DNA of 64,000 nt. It comes from Heyndrickxia sporothermodurans (GTDB lineage Bacteria > Bacillota > Bacilli > Bacillales > Bacillaceae_C). Made by a program: the position numbers and the translations under genes. Under the pieces are notes generated by a model that had not been told where the DNA came from, did no database searches, and saw only the letters and a list, made by a program, of their open reading frames with translations. Shown here piece by piece: positions 9,113-17,694 of this stretch (positions are counted from its first letter, which is position 1; every line of letters begins with the position of its first letter). The stretch covers positions 1-64,000 of the forward strand of contig BORH01000012.1 in the NCBI GenBank assembly GCA_018333075.1. Reading direction: 5' to 3'.

Positions 9113-10903
9113 ATGTGTGGAATCGTAGGGTATATTGGAAATCAGGATGCTAAGGAACTTTTACTTAAAGGATTAGAAAAGCTTGAATATAGAGGATATG
9201 ATTCTGCTGGAATCGCAGTGAAAAATGATCAAGGTGTCCATGTATTTAAAGAAAAAGGACGTATTGCTGACCTTCGTGAAGCTGTTGATGGAGATGTGCT
9301 TGCTAATATCGGAATTGGCCACACTCGTTGGGCTACACATGGTGTACCAAGTAAGGAAAATGCCCATCCACATCAAAGCACAAGTTCACGCTTTACACTT
9401 GTTCATAACGGAGTGATTGAGAACTATTCACTTTTACAGCAGGAATATCTGCAAGATGTATCACTAAAAAGTGAAACAGATACAGAAATTATTGTACAGT
9501 TAGTAGAAAAGTTTGTCTTTGAAGGCTTGAGCGTAGAGGAAGCTTTCCGTAAAACATTAACTCTTCTACATGGTTCTTATGCACTTGCATTATTGGATGC
9601 GGAAAACGAAGATACCATTTTTGTTGCTAAAAACAAAAGTCCATTACTAGTTGGAGTTGGGGATAATTTCAATGTTATAGCCAGTGATGCAATGGCTATG
9701 ATTCAAGTGACAGACCAATTCATTGAGCTAATGGATAAAGAAATGGTTCTTGTGACAAAAGACGAAATTATTATTCAAAATCTACAAGGTGAAAAAATTA
9801 CAAGAGAACCTTATAAAGCATTAATCGATGCCAGCGATATAGAAAAAGGTACTTATCCTCACTACATGCTTAAAGAGATTGATGAGCAGCCACTAGTAAT
9901 GAGAAAGATCATTCAAGCTTATCAAGATATCAATGGCGACCTTACAATTGATTCTGACATTACGAAAGCAGTCAATGAGGCTGATCGCATTTATATCGTT
10001 GCTTGTGGCACAAGCTATCACGCTGGACTTGTTGGGAAACAAATGATTGAAAAGCTAGCTGAAATTCCAGTTGAGGTTCACGTAGCAAGCGAAATGGGCT
10101 ACAATATGCCTCTATTATCGAAGAAACCATTATTCATCTTTATCTCACAAAGCGGTGAAACAGCTGATAGCCGTGCAGTGCTTGTGAAGGTAAAGGAGCT
10201 TGGCTACAAAGCAATTACAATCACAAACGTTCCTGGCTCTACACTATCTCGTGAAGCAGATTATACTCTATTGCTACATGCTGGTCCTGAAATTGCTGTT
10301 GCATCGACTAAAGCATATACAGCTCAAATTGCTGTATTATCTATCCTTGCAAGTGTAGCAGGTAAAAAAGGTGATCTTGATCTTGTTCACGAGCTCGGTA
10401 TTGTTGCAAATGCTATGGAAGTCCTTTGTGATTCTAAAGAAGAATTCGAAAAAATGGCTTATGAGTATTTCACTGTTACTCGTAATGCTTTCTTTATCGG
10501 TCGTGCACTAGATTATTATGTATGTTTAGAAGGCGCATTAAAGCTTAAAGAAATTTCTTACATTCAAGCGGAAGGCTTTGCAGGCGGAGAATTAAAGCAT
10601 GGTACAATTGCTTTAATTGAAGAAGGCACACCAATCGTTGCTCTTGCTACTCAAGAAACGGTAAACTGGAGCATCCGTGGAAATGTAAAAGAAGTCGTAG
10701 CTCGCGGTGCAAATCCATGCATTATCTCCATGAAAGGACTGGATACAGACGAAGATCGTTTTGTTGTTCCAGAAGTACATGAATTATTAACACCTCTTGT
10801 CTCTGTCGTTCCATTACAGCTTCTTGCTTACTACGCAGCATTACATCGTGATTGTGATGTTGATAAACCTCGTAACTTAGCGAAAAGTGTAACGGTGGAA
10901 TAA
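9113..10903 (+). CDS. glmS: Glutamine-fructose-6-phosphate aminotransferase (isomerizing)
   Basis: This 596-residue enzyme makes glucosamine-6-phosphate from fructose-6-phosphate and glutamine. The N-terminal glutaminase begins MCGIVGYIG, with Cys2 as nucleophile once Met is removed. Two SIS sugar-isomerase domains follow (CGTSYHAG near 300; SQSGETADS near 347), and the C-terminus ends [13 protein letters not shown]. The start at 9113 is fixed by the required N-terminal Cys and by GGGAGGAAG upstream. The ribozyme in its leader controls it. The conserved 3' coding end is the Tn7 attachment target, and Tn7-like relics begin 7 bases after the stop. Confidence 0.98.
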   Translation: MCGIVGYIGNQDAKELLLKGLEKLEYRGYDSAGIAVKNDQGVHVFKEKGRIADLREAVDGDVLANIGIGHTRWATHGVPSKENAHPHQSTSSRFTLVHNGVIENYSLLQQEYLQDVSLKSETDTEIIVQLVEKFVFEGLSVEEAFRKTLTLLHGSYALALLDAENEDTIFVAKNKSPLLVGVGDNFNVIASDAMAMIQVTDQFIELMDKEMVLVTKDEIIIQNLQGEKITREPYKALIDASDIEKGTYPHYMLKEIDEQPLVMRKIIQAYQDINGDLTIDSDITKAVNEADRIYIVACGTSYHAGLVGKQMIEKLAEIPVEVHVASEMGYNMPLLSKKPLFIFISQSGETADSRAVLVKVKELGYKAITITNVPGSTLSREADYTLLLHAGPEIAVASTKAYTAQIAVLSILASVAGKKGDLDLVHELGIVANAMEVLCDSKEEFEKMAYEYFTVTRNAFFIGRALDYYVCLEGALKLKEISYIQAEGFAGGELKHGTIALIEEGTPIVALATQETVNWSIRGNVKEVVARGANPCIISMKGLDTDEDRFVVPEVHELLTPLVSVVPLQLLAYYAALHRDCDVDKPRNLAKSVTVE

Positions 10904-10910
10904 GTGGTTT
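10850..10910 (+). other. attTn7-type target at the glmS 3' end
   Basis: The last glmS codons encode the universally conserved [13 protein letters not shown] segment that TnsD-type proteins recognise in Tn7 family elements. The first transposon-like right end starts at 10911, so the short stretch after the stop (GTGGTTT) would contain the insertion point. Assignment follows from the position of the relics. Confidence 0.75.
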
Positions 10911-11060
10911 TGATATAAAGTCGAAATTGTAGGTTTGAAATAAAATCGCGACGTTTGTAAAAAAGTTGCGATGCTTTACCCCTTTGGATATGGTTATCTA
11001 AAGGGGCATTTTTATAATGAAGGGAAAGAACATCTGAATTAAAAGGTGGATTAATGAATT
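10911..11060 (+). repeat. Tn7-like right end A with decayed tnsA start
   Basis: From 10911 the sequence aligns base for base with right end B (14324): 67 bases of about 20-bp repeats (ATAAAATCGCGACG, AAAAAGTTGCGATG), then the hairpin ACCCCTTTGGATA...TATCTAAAGGGG at 10978-11007 and a T run. The next about 45 bases align with the first tnsA codons (AAAGAACATCT, GTGGATTAA) but contain stops. The hairpin is also the first terminator-like structure after glmS. Confidence 0.8.
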
Positions 11061-11219
11061 GTTAATTGAAAATAAATTGTTCCATTAAAGGGCCATATTC
11101 TAGAATAAAGTGATTGCTTAAATCATGGAATTTAGAAATAATTGTTATTAAGTTTAAGGGTGCAGTTTTAATAAACAGAGTATAAAATAATCTAATGTTA
11201 GTAGAGAGTAGGAAAATTA

Positions 11220-11771
11220 ATGAAAAAAGAATTTCCGATAATTGAAACTGAAAGATTAATTTTAAGAGAAGTAGTAACAGAGGATGCTAATGATATGTTT
11301 AAATATTTATCTGATAAAGATGTTGTGAAACATCTGGGGTTAGCACCTTTCCAAACAGTTAAAGATGTTTGGGATGAAATTAATTGGTATAACTCTATTA
11401 TCGAAGAAGGCACTGGCATTAGATGGGGAATTACATTAAAAGATTTTGGGAATATTATAGGAAGTTGTGGCTTTCTTAATATGGTTACCAAACATCATCG
11501 AGCTGAAGTTGGATTTGAAATAAGCAAAGATTACTGGGGGAAAGGAATAGCTAGTGAAGCATTAGAAGCAGTTATTAAATTTGGGTACCATCACTATCAG
11601 TTGGAAAGAATTGAGGCTTTAATAGAACCTGCAAATCTCCCGTCACAAAAATTGGTAGAGAAGCAAGGGTTTACAAGAGAGGGGTTGCTAAGACATTATG
11701 AATATACTTGTGGTAAATTTGATGATTTATATATGTACTCAATCTTAAAAGGAGACCTCAACATTATTTAA
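11220..11771 (+). CDS. GNAT acetyltransferase, RimJ/RimL type
   Basis: This 183-residue protein belongs to the GNAT family that transfers acetyl groups from acetyl-CoA to amines. It begins with the RimJ/RimL strand IIETERLILREV. The acetyl-CoA loop appears as YWGKGIASEALEAV near residue 105, and the family segment NLPSQKLVEKQGF near 140 is followed by GLLRHYEY. The substrate cannot be told; relatives acetylate ribosomal protein N-termini, antibiotics or small amines. It is cargo between Tn7-like right end A and left end 1 and has no operon partner. Its AT-rich codon use resembles the surrounding element. Confidence 0.85.
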   Translation: MKKEFPIIETERLILREVVTEDANDMFKYLSDKDVVKHLGLAPFQTVKDVWDEINWYNSIIEEGTGIRWGITLKDFGNIIGSCGFLNMVTKHHRAEVGFEISKDYWGKGIASEALEAVIKFGYHHYQLERIEALIEPANLPSQKLVEKQGFTREGLLRHYEYTCGKFDDLYMYSILKGDLNII

Positions 11772-12168
11772 GGAATTTATTCAACTAATACCAGTTAATA
11801 TGAGTTACATGATTATTCTAGAAAAGGGCGCAATTCTTGAAAAAGAGTTGTGACTTCTTTAGCTATAGGGCCAAATTGTGGAGGAAACACAAATACGGTA
11901 AATGATGTCAAGGTAGTTCTTATAATAAATAAGAAAAAAGAATAGGAATCAATAATATAAGAATTACACCTACAACAGTTACGGATATAACTTTAATTAA
12001 ATCCTTTTTCACTTTTTTTCAAAAAAACACCACCTATAACATTTGTCGTTAATTTCAAAATGCCTAAAAATCTATTGTAACAATACTATCACTGTTTTTA
12101 AAATATTCCTATTAGGAGTGGTCGTTGTTCCATAATCGGCGCTATTATTGAGCACCACTAGGAGAATA
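11772..12168. other. Cargo-flanking intergenic DNA
   Basis: No convincing gene is present. The region holds the fragments GGGCGCAATTCTTGAA (11827) and GTTGTTCCATAATCGGCGC (12124), members of a degenerate motif that recurs beside the other relics. On the minus strand a 30-codon ORF from GTG 12012 to 11920 would encode one hydrophobic helix (VGVILILLIPILFSYLL). It lacks a well placed ribosome binding site and I leave it uncalled. Confidence 0.4.
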
Positions 12169-12245
12169 TGAGTAATCTTTTTATAAAATCCAAAATTAAA
12201 TCTACTCGAACAGAATCCATTTTGATTAAACTTTTTTCAAAGAAA
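12169..12245 (+). repeat. Tn7-like left end 1 (truncated)
   Basis: Two left-end sites remain: TAATCTTTTTATAAAAT at about 12172 and TTTTGATTAAACTTTTTTCAAA at 12220-12241, spaced as in left end 2. The preceding AGAATCCA also matches. The terminal third site is missing, and unrelated sequence follows. Confidence 0.65.
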
Positions 12246-12536
12246 CAGCTTTCTTATTAGGGAGGAGATTCAGCGGCAAAAGCGTTCTACCATGTACAGA
12301 CCATGCTTCTTCGGCGCTGTGGGAATAGCACGGTCGAGTCATATTCAGAAAAGTGCGGTCAGTTAATATTTTAAAAGAAGCTTTCGTCTGCTGTTCGAGA
12401 AAAAGGTCCTTTACTAAGACCTTAGTCAGAGAAAAATATAATCCTCGGGCGGGTTTATTCAATTTCCTTCTTCCTTTATTATCGAAGTAAGTAACACTTC
12501 ACAATTAACTAGAGAAAATTAAGGGAGAGAAGGCGA

Positions 12537-13898
12537 TTGAATAAAGTATGGCGTTTCATCGTGTATGTATGCGTTTTCGTTCTGGTTGTGGGAGGAACCG
12601 GAGCGATCGGTTTCATGAGCACGATGCAGGAGGCTATGTCGGTTTATGATAAGCCAGTTCCTGCTTCTCTACAAAGCATCCAAACTCCTGCCTATGATTC
12701 GAAAAAGCCAACAGTGGCCGTTATTTTGGCGAATGAAGTAACCGAGGTGTTTGATTTTCTCGTACCATACGAAATGTTCTCCATGACGGGTTCGTACAAT
12801 GTGTTTGCGGCAGCTCCCAACAAAAACATAAAATCGTTGACGGGCGGGCTTGATGTCGTACCGCATTACTCTTTCGACGAGTTGGACAAATTGACAGGCA
12901 AAAGTCCTGAAATAATCGTGATCCCTTTCATGCCGATTTTGGATGAAGCGAAATACAAGCCTGTCCGCGATTGGATAAGGAAGCACTCCGGCAAGGAAAC
13001 GATATTGTTGTCCATCTGCAATGGGGCGGAAAATTTGGCAGATACCGGCCTGCTGAACAGGAAATCTGTGGCAACACATTGGGGAGACATCGGCAGATTG
13101 GAAAAGAAATATACCGAGATTACTTGGATAAGGGATCAGCGTTACGTGCCTGACGGTAACATAGTCTCCTCGGCCGGCCTGACTTCGGGGATTGATGCCA
13201 CGCTGTATGTTATATCCCAGCAAATGGGAGAGCCTGTAGCGGAGAAAGTGGCGAAGGAAATGAATTACCCTTCCTACGATTTTGTTCAGCATCCGCAAAT
13301 GGAGCCTTTCACGGCCGGATTGAGCGATATCGTCTATATTTTGAACAATGCGTTTCAATGGAGCAAGAAAAAGAACGGGGTCCTGCTGTATGACGGTGCC
13401 GACGAGCTGATGTTATCCTCGGCTTTTGACACGTACGGGGCTTCCGGAACGACAACAACATTGACGATATCCAACAAACGCGAGCCGGTTGTTACCCGAC
13501 ACGGTCTGAAACTGATCGCCCGATATCAAATAGAGGATGCTCCAAAACTCGACAAAATGATTTTTGTGGGGCCGGACGTTAAGACGCGCGCTGCAGATGA
13601 TATCCGAAACTGGAACGTGAACGGTGGAAAGGCTGAGCAGCTTTTCCTGCACAGTGATTCGCCAGAGCGGTTCGCGATGGAACCTGCGTTTGAAGATTTG
13701 GCGAAGCAAGAAGATATCTGGACGGCGAAATTCGCCGCCAAGCGGCTCGAGTACCGCGCCACAAGCCAGCTTAAGCTTGAAGGAGCACCATTTTCGTACG
13801 AAGCGTTCGGCATACCGATCGGTGTCGGCTTGTTGTCTATGTTCGTCGTATATTTGGTAGAAAGACGTTTCGTAAGGAGAAAGACTGTTCCCGCATAA
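12537..13898 (+). CDS. Membrane-anchored DJ-1/PfpI (GlxA-like) family protein
   Basis: This 453-residue protein starts at TTG 12537 after GGGAGAGAAGG. It has an N-terminal membrane helix (about 5-27), a DJ-1/PfpI domain (about 55-260), a long C-terminal region and a last membrane helix (about 421-441) followed by a basic tail. The domain carries the nucleophile elbow LLSICNGAE with Cys161 and SVATHWGD, as in the sensor half of GlxA-type AraC regulators, but no HTH follows. The function is unknown. GC content and codon use (many GCG, CCG, GGC codons) are clearly higher than in its neighbours, which suggests transfer from a higher-GC Firmicute. It lies between left ends 1 and 2 of the Tn7-like array. 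Confidence 0.75.
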   Translation: MNKVWRFIVYVCVFVLVVGGTGAIGFMSTMQEAMSVYDKPVPASLQSIQTPAYDSKKPTVAVILANEVTEVFDFLVPYEMFSMTGSYNVFAAAPNKNIKSLTGGLDVVPHYSFDELDKLTGKSPEIIVIPFMPILDEAKYKPVRDWIRKHSGKETILLSICNGAENLADTGLLNRKSVATHWGDIGRLEKKYTEITWIRDQRYVPDGNIVSSAGLTSGIDATLYVISQQMGEPVAEKVAKEMNYPSYDFVQHPQMEPFTAGLSDIVYILNNAFQWSKKKNGVLLYDGADELMLSSAFDTYGASGTTTTLTISNKREPVVTRHGLKLIARYQIEDAPKLDKMIFVGPDVKTRAADDIRNWNVNGGKAEQLFLHSDSPERFAMEPAFEDLAKQEDIWTAKFAAKRLEYRATSQLKLEGAPFSYEAFGIPIGVGLLSMFVVYLVERRFVRRKTVPA

Positions 13899-14173
13899 AA
13901 CAGAAAGCAAAAGAAGCATCACAGTTTGGAATTATTTATACATGTTTGGACCAGATTGGGAAGAAGAAGCACAATCTATTTAGGATTTCTTAAGGAAAAA
14001 TGAGATTGATAATGCTTTTAAAGTAGCCATGATGGTTGATTACTATAAATTTAATTAAATTCCTTATTAAACAAACGAGTACCGATAGTTCAACAAGCTA
14101 TGAGTAATTTTAGGACTAAGCCCATATTTTAGTTATTCCATTAAAGGGCACTATTATTTAAGATCAAAGGTAG

Positions 14174-14323
14174 AAAATGATCAAACTTTTTTATAAAACC
14201 AAAACTTAAATATGCTAGAGAAGAATCCATTTTGATCAAACTTTTTTCAAAATGGATTCTTCTAATTTATCGTAAAATACGGGTTTATGAGGTATTTTTG
14301 ATTAAACTTTATTACAAAGCAAC
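14174..14323 (+). repeat. Tn7-like left end 2
   Basis: Three sites of about 22 bp follow one another: AATGATCAAACTTTTTTATAAA (14177), TTTTGATCAAACTTTTTTCAAAA (14229) and TTTTTGATTAAACTTTATTAC (14295). The middle one sits in a perfect inverted repeat whose arms are AGAATCCATTTTGA and TCAAAATGGATTCT. The end AAAGCAAC runs straight into right end B, without the 5-base spacer seen at the other two junctions. Confidence 0.8.
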
Positions 14324-14426
14324 TGTTTATAAAAAAAGATGTACCGTTTTGAAGAAAGTTTTACCGTTTATAAAAAAGTTGCACTGTTTTACCCCTTTGG
14401 ATAATATTGTCTAAAGGGGTGTTTTT
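14324..14426 (+). repeat. Tn7-like right end B
   Basis: It begins TGTTTATA. Three about 20-bp repeats follow (AAGATGTACCGTTTT, AAAGTTTTACCGTTTA, AAAAGTTGCACTGTTTT), then the hairpin ACCCCTTTGGATA/TCTAAAGGGGT and five T directly before the tnsA ATG. Stacked repeats of this kind are the TnsB sites of Tn7 right ends. Confidence 0.85.
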
Positions 14427-14950
14427 ATGTCCAAAAGAAAAAGAACATCTAAAATAGAGAAGTGGATTAAAGAAGGTCGTGGATCAGGTATTGGTTCAGA
14501 ATATAAACCGTGGCTAAAGATCCAAGATGTATCTTCTTTAGGCCGTTCCACCCGTTTAAAAGGAATAAAGACGAACAGGCAACATGAGTTTTTATCTGAT
14601 TTAGAACGAAATTACTTTTATATACTGAATTTTCGGATTTAATTGTTGATATTCGGGAGCAATTTCCTTTACTTCCATTGGAAGAAACAATTGTCATTGC
14701 AAATGAATTAGGTATTAAACATCCTACAAATCCTAAAACTGGTGAACCAATTGTGATGACAACAGATTTTTTATTAACGATTAATAAAGATCAAGGTGTA
14801 ATTGAAGTAGCTCGTACAATAAAAATGAAAGATGAACTATTAAAAGAGAGTGTGCTTAAAAAAATTAAAATTGAAAGGGAATATTGGCAACGAAAAAATA
14901 TTGATTGGGGCATTGTTACAGAAGAAGAAATATCTAAAACAATTGTTGAT
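14427..14950 (+). pseudogene. tnsA: TnsA endonuclease of a Tn7-like transposon, frameshifted and truncated
   Basis: TnsA cuts the transposon 5' ends during Tn7 transposition. The conceptual protein follows Tn7 TnsA closely: IKEGRGSGIGSEYKPWL, SLGRSTR, the catalytic Glu in LSDLERNYF, VDIREQFPLLP, GIKHP, the catalytic Asp in MTTDFLLT, a nearby Lys, and REYWQRKNIDWGIVT. A one-base loss in the T run at about 14630 shifts the frame after YILNF. The gene stops about 170 residues in, at 14944-14957, where right end C begins; the C-terminal domain that contacts TnsC is absent. It is certainly inactive. Confidence 0.92.
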
Positions 14951-15060
14951 TTAAAAGAAAGATGTACCGTTTTATCCCTTTGGATACTGTTATCTAAAGG
15001 GGTGTTTTTAAGTAAAGAGGAAAAGACATTTTAATAAAAAGTTCGATTAAGGACCTGTTG
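14944..15060 (+). repeat. Tn7-like right end C with decayed tnsA start
   Basis: TGTTGATTTAAAAGAAAGATG matches right end D but retains only one of the about 20-bp repeats. The hairpin ATCCCTTTGGATA...TATCTAAAGGGGT (14974-15003) and its T run are conserved. About 50 bases of degenerate tnsA start follow (AAAGAGGAAAAGACATTTTAA). The junction with the tnsA pseudogene shares GTTGATTTAAAAG, so the join may be a recombination product. Confidence 0.75.
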
Positions 15061-15122
15061 AGTGACAATAAGTTGCTCCGTTAAAATTTAATCTATACTT
15101 TAAAATGTGAGGTGTAGAAATC

Positions 15123-15923
15123 GTGACAGACAAAAAAATCACAGTACAATTTACGATGCAGACATTTTGCATTGCCTATCTTGTGTCAGGTGCTTTGATT
15201 GCTCTTGGGCAATTCGGATATTCGGTTCACAATTGGGTTCACTCGTTACAGCAATTCGGGATGAATATCCCTTTTGCAATCTATATTTTGTCGCCCGCTA
15301 TTGCTTCATATATCGTTCTGAAGAAAAATAACAAAATAGCAGGTTTCAAGGAATGGTTGAGAACTGTTTTTTATGCCAAAAATAGCATATCTCTCTATTT
15401 GTTCGTTGTTACAGGACTTGCACTGTATTTTTTGATACATATTGCAGTTTCAGGCCGCACGGAAATGGTACTTCCATTTTATACGTTCTTCCTTTCCCTG
15501 CTTGGTAATCTTATTATCGGTGGCTTGGAGGAAGCTGGCTGGATGTACATATTGCAGCCCGAGCTTGACAAAAAATACGGTTTTGTTTTGTCTTCTGTTT
15601 TTGTTGGAATCATTTGGATTTTATGGCATATCCCTCTCTTCTTCATTCCGGGGACGAATCACGGAGAGGGACTCATTAACTTTTGGATGTTTGCAGTTCA
15701 ACTCATTGCGTTTCGGTTTTTCAATGGGGCAATCTACAAAATATCAGGAAAAGGCCGTGTGTTTATGTGCGTATTATTCCACACCATGTTCAATGCGGCA
15801 TCCCCCATCTTCGGCACCATGACTATGACTTGGGCGGGAACCATTGCCGCAAATGCTGTGATTGTTCTTGTTTCAATTGTAACCGTTGTGATATACGACA
15901 AAAAGAACAGGCGAATAGTATAA
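15123..15923 (+). CDS. CPBP-family intramembrane metalloprotease (CAAX protease-like)
   Basis: This 266-residue protein has about seven to eight hydrophobic helices. Its ABI/CPBP motifs come in order: EEAGWMY near residue 140 (the paired glutamates), WHIPLFF near 168, and FHTMFNA near 219. These residues build the metal site of Rce1-like proteases. In Firmicutes such genes often provide self-immunity or process bacteriocins and prenylated peptides, but no precursor is visible here. It starts at GTG 15123, with GAGGTG upstream. It is the only cargo between right end C and left end 3. Confidence 0.85.
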   Translation: MTDKKITVQFTMQTFCIAYLVSGALIALGQFGYSVHNWVHSLQQFGMNIPFAIYILSPAIASYIVLKKNNKIAGFKEWLRTVFYAKNSISLYLFVVTGLALYFLIHIAVSGRTEMVLPFYTFFLSLLGNLIIGGLEEAGWMYILQPELDKKYGFVLSSVFVGIIWILWHIPLFFIPGTNHGEGLINFWMFAVQLIAFRFFNGAIYKISGKGRVFMCVLFHTMFNAASPIFGTMTMTWAGTIAANAVIVLVSIVTVVIYDKKNRRIV

Positions 15924-16155
15924 GCATAATCCGTGTTCGCCAAATTCTAATTTGTTGAATAGCCGTTTACATAAATGAAACGTCTTTGCAGGAGTGGCGA
16001 AGCCACGACTTCATGAACAGCCCCCAGTATCTAACATGGGCGTAAATTAACCTATAATTCCCCTTTCTGAAAGAAATGTGATTAACATCAATGTGTAAGA
16101 TTGTGAAATGTTATACTTAAAGTAACGGGCGTGATTGTGGAACAACCTAGATAGG

Positions 16156-16306
16156 AAATGTTCAAACTTTTTTATAAAAATTGAACAATACTTCACAAAG
16201 AAAGAGCCCATTTTGTTCAATCATTTTTTCAAAATAGGTTCTTCTCGTTTATCATAAAATACGGGTTTGTAAGGTATTTTTGATCAAACTTTCTTTCAAA
16301 TCAACA
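16156..16306 (+). repeat. Tn7-like left end 3
   Basis: Three sites are present: AATGTTCAAACTTTTTTATAAA (16157), TTTTGTTCAATCATTTTTTC (16211) and TTTTTGATCAAACTTTCTTTC (16277). The end is AAATCAACA. Then come five bases (GAAAT, 16307-16311) and TGT of right end D. ACA-5 bp-TGT is the junction expected from side-by-side Tn7-type insertions with 5-bp target duplications. Confidence 0.85.
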
Positions 16307-16311
16307 GAAAT

Positions 16312-16399
16312 TGTGTATATTTAAAAGAAAGATGTACCGTTTATAATAAAGATGTACCGTTTTACCCCTTTGGATATAATTGTCTAAAGGGGTGTTTTT
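16312..16399 (+). repeat. Tn7-like right end D
   Basis: It begins TGTGTATATTTAAAAG. Two repeats follow (AAAGATGTACCGTTTAT and AAAGATGTACCGTTTTA), then the hairpin ACCCCTTTGGATA/TCTAAAGGGGT at 16364-16393 and T5 before the GTG of a tnsA remnant. Confidence 0.85.
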
Positions 16400-16525
16400 G
16401 TGTCGAAAAGAAAAAGAACATCTAAAATCGATTAAAGAGGGTCAAGGAACTGGCAGTGGGGCAGATTATTGGCCTTGGCTTAAAATTCAAGATGTTTCCT
16501 CATTAGGTCGGTCAACAAGATTGAT
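16400..16525 (+). pseudogene. tnsA 5' remnant of the element carrying the DNA-repair cargo
   Basis: GTG TCG AAA AGA AAA AGA opens the TnsA N-terminus (SKRKRTSKI). About 9 bases coding EKW are missing, with a frame change. The other frame then reads IKEGQGTGSGADYWPWLK and IQDVSSLGRSTR, after which similarity stops at about 16523. Only about 45 codons of the gene survive; they join unrelated DNA just before the convergent alkA. Confidence 0.85.
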
Positions 16526-16578
16526 TTTAAAGTTCATTCTCTTTTTATTGAGTACATTCCGGTTTAAGTTGTAATTAT

Positions 16579-17490
16579 TCAGTAAAGGACACGCCATAAA
16601 TAAAAGGTAGCGTATGATTCCCAGTTTTTCCATGGAAATGATATTTCTAAGATTTCATTTTTCGTAGGCTTTCGGTTCATATTACGTAATATTTTTATCG
16701 AATGAATAAGACCCACATCATCGATTGGAAAAGCTGTCTGGAACCGGAGGCAGCGCATTAGAACATAATTGGCTGTCCAAGGACCGATTCCTCGTATTTT
16801 AATTAAGTATTTTTCAGCATCTTTAAAGTTCATTTTCATTAATTTTTCCCTCGATAATTCTCCACTTGCCATTAATTTGGCAATTCCAATGATATATTCA
16901 CTTTTTTTTACCGTCATTTTAATATCTGCTAGGTCGGTAGGTGTTAACTGTGCAATTCGTTCGTACGGTGGGAACACCCAATACTTTTTAGCATTCCATT
17001 CGATAGAATCGCCAAATCCTTCTACAAATTGCTTCTTTAAGGAGTACGCGAAGGCTAAGTTAATTTGTTGCCCTAAAACTCCCCAACATAAAGCTTCAAA
17101 TAAATCGGGAATGCCGACAACTCGCAATCCATAGAATTTTCGGGCAGGCATTTTAAGTAATGGGTCTGCTTTTGCCATTTCATAAAATGGCGTTAAATCG
17201 TTATCAAGATCAAACCATTCATGAATATATTTTACAATCTCTTCCCGTTTCCACTTTTCAATAGGTCTAGAATCATTTAGGAATTGAACAACCATTTGTT
17301 TATTATTGATTACGCTTACGTGTACTAAGGACCGAATTTCCCCAATGGCTATAACTTTTGTAATTATATCGTTCTCTATTTCATACATGCATTCATTTTT
17401 TTCCCTTGTTAGATAGCCTAGGTTAGCATTCATGTCGAAATTTTCAGGTAATGTAATTACAATAACATCATTGACTTCATGCCATGTCAC
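16579..17490 (-). CDS. alkA: DNA-3-methyladenine glycosylase AlkA
   Basis: This 303-residue glycosylase excises alkylated bases such as 3-methyladenine, starting base-excision repair. The N-terminal third is the TBP-like domain. The HhH-GPD fold follows with ALCWGVLGQQIN near 135, the hairpin IRGIGPWTANYVLMR near 230, and the catalytic Asp in FPIDDVGL. Length and order match B. subtilis AlkA. It starts at GTG 17490 behind GGTGAGGAG. It is divergent from the 2OG oxygenase gene and belongs to the alkylation-repair cargo between right end D and left end 4. Confidence 0.93.
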   Translation of the reverse strand: MTWHEVNDVIVITLPENFDMNANLGYLTREKNECMYEIENDIITKVIAIGEIRSLVHVSVINNKQMVVQFLNDSRPIEKWKREEIVKYIHEWFDLDNDLTPFYEMAKADPLLKMPARKFYGLRVVGIPDLFEALCWGVLGQQINLAFAYSLKKQFVEGFGDSIEWNAKKYWVFPPYERIAQLTPTDLADIKMTVKKSEYIIGIAKLMASGELSREKLMKMNFKDAEKYLIKIRGIGPWTANYVLMRCLRFQTAFPIDDVGLIHSIKILRNMNRKPTKNEILEISFPWKNWESYATFYLWRVLY

Positions 17491-17603
17491 TTTTTCATTC
17501 TCCTCACCTTTTACGATTTTCTATACTATTACAAAATAATTATAAGAAAACTCACACTGATTGAAATTTTACTTTATCACATAATAATCTTTACTAATTT
17601 TGT

Positions 17604-17622
17604 TATCTTGCTATTACATTCC
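17604..17622 (+). promoter_or_regulatory. Putative AdaA operator, copy 1
   Basis: TATCTTGCTATTACATTCC lies 73 bases before the 2OG oxygenase start in the interval it shares with alkA. Near-identical copies precede adaA and alkD in the direction of transcription. I infer a binding site for methylated AdaA. Confidence 0.6.
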
Positions 17623-17694
17623 AAACACCTTATTTTTTTCTATTTATGAGGTTATAGTGTTAGTTATCAAGAATGCTAAATAGGAGTAGATAAA

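Noticed and set aside
12226-12462. 78-codon ORF on the minus strand between left end 1 and the DJ-1 gene
   Set aside because: No ribosome binding site and no recognisable family; it overlaps the left-end repeat and may be decayed foreign DNA.
12669-13922. Several ORFs of 60-229 codons antisense or out of frame in the DJ-1 gene
   Set aside because: They are by-products of the high-GC coding frame of the sense gene, which has clear DJ-1 motifs.
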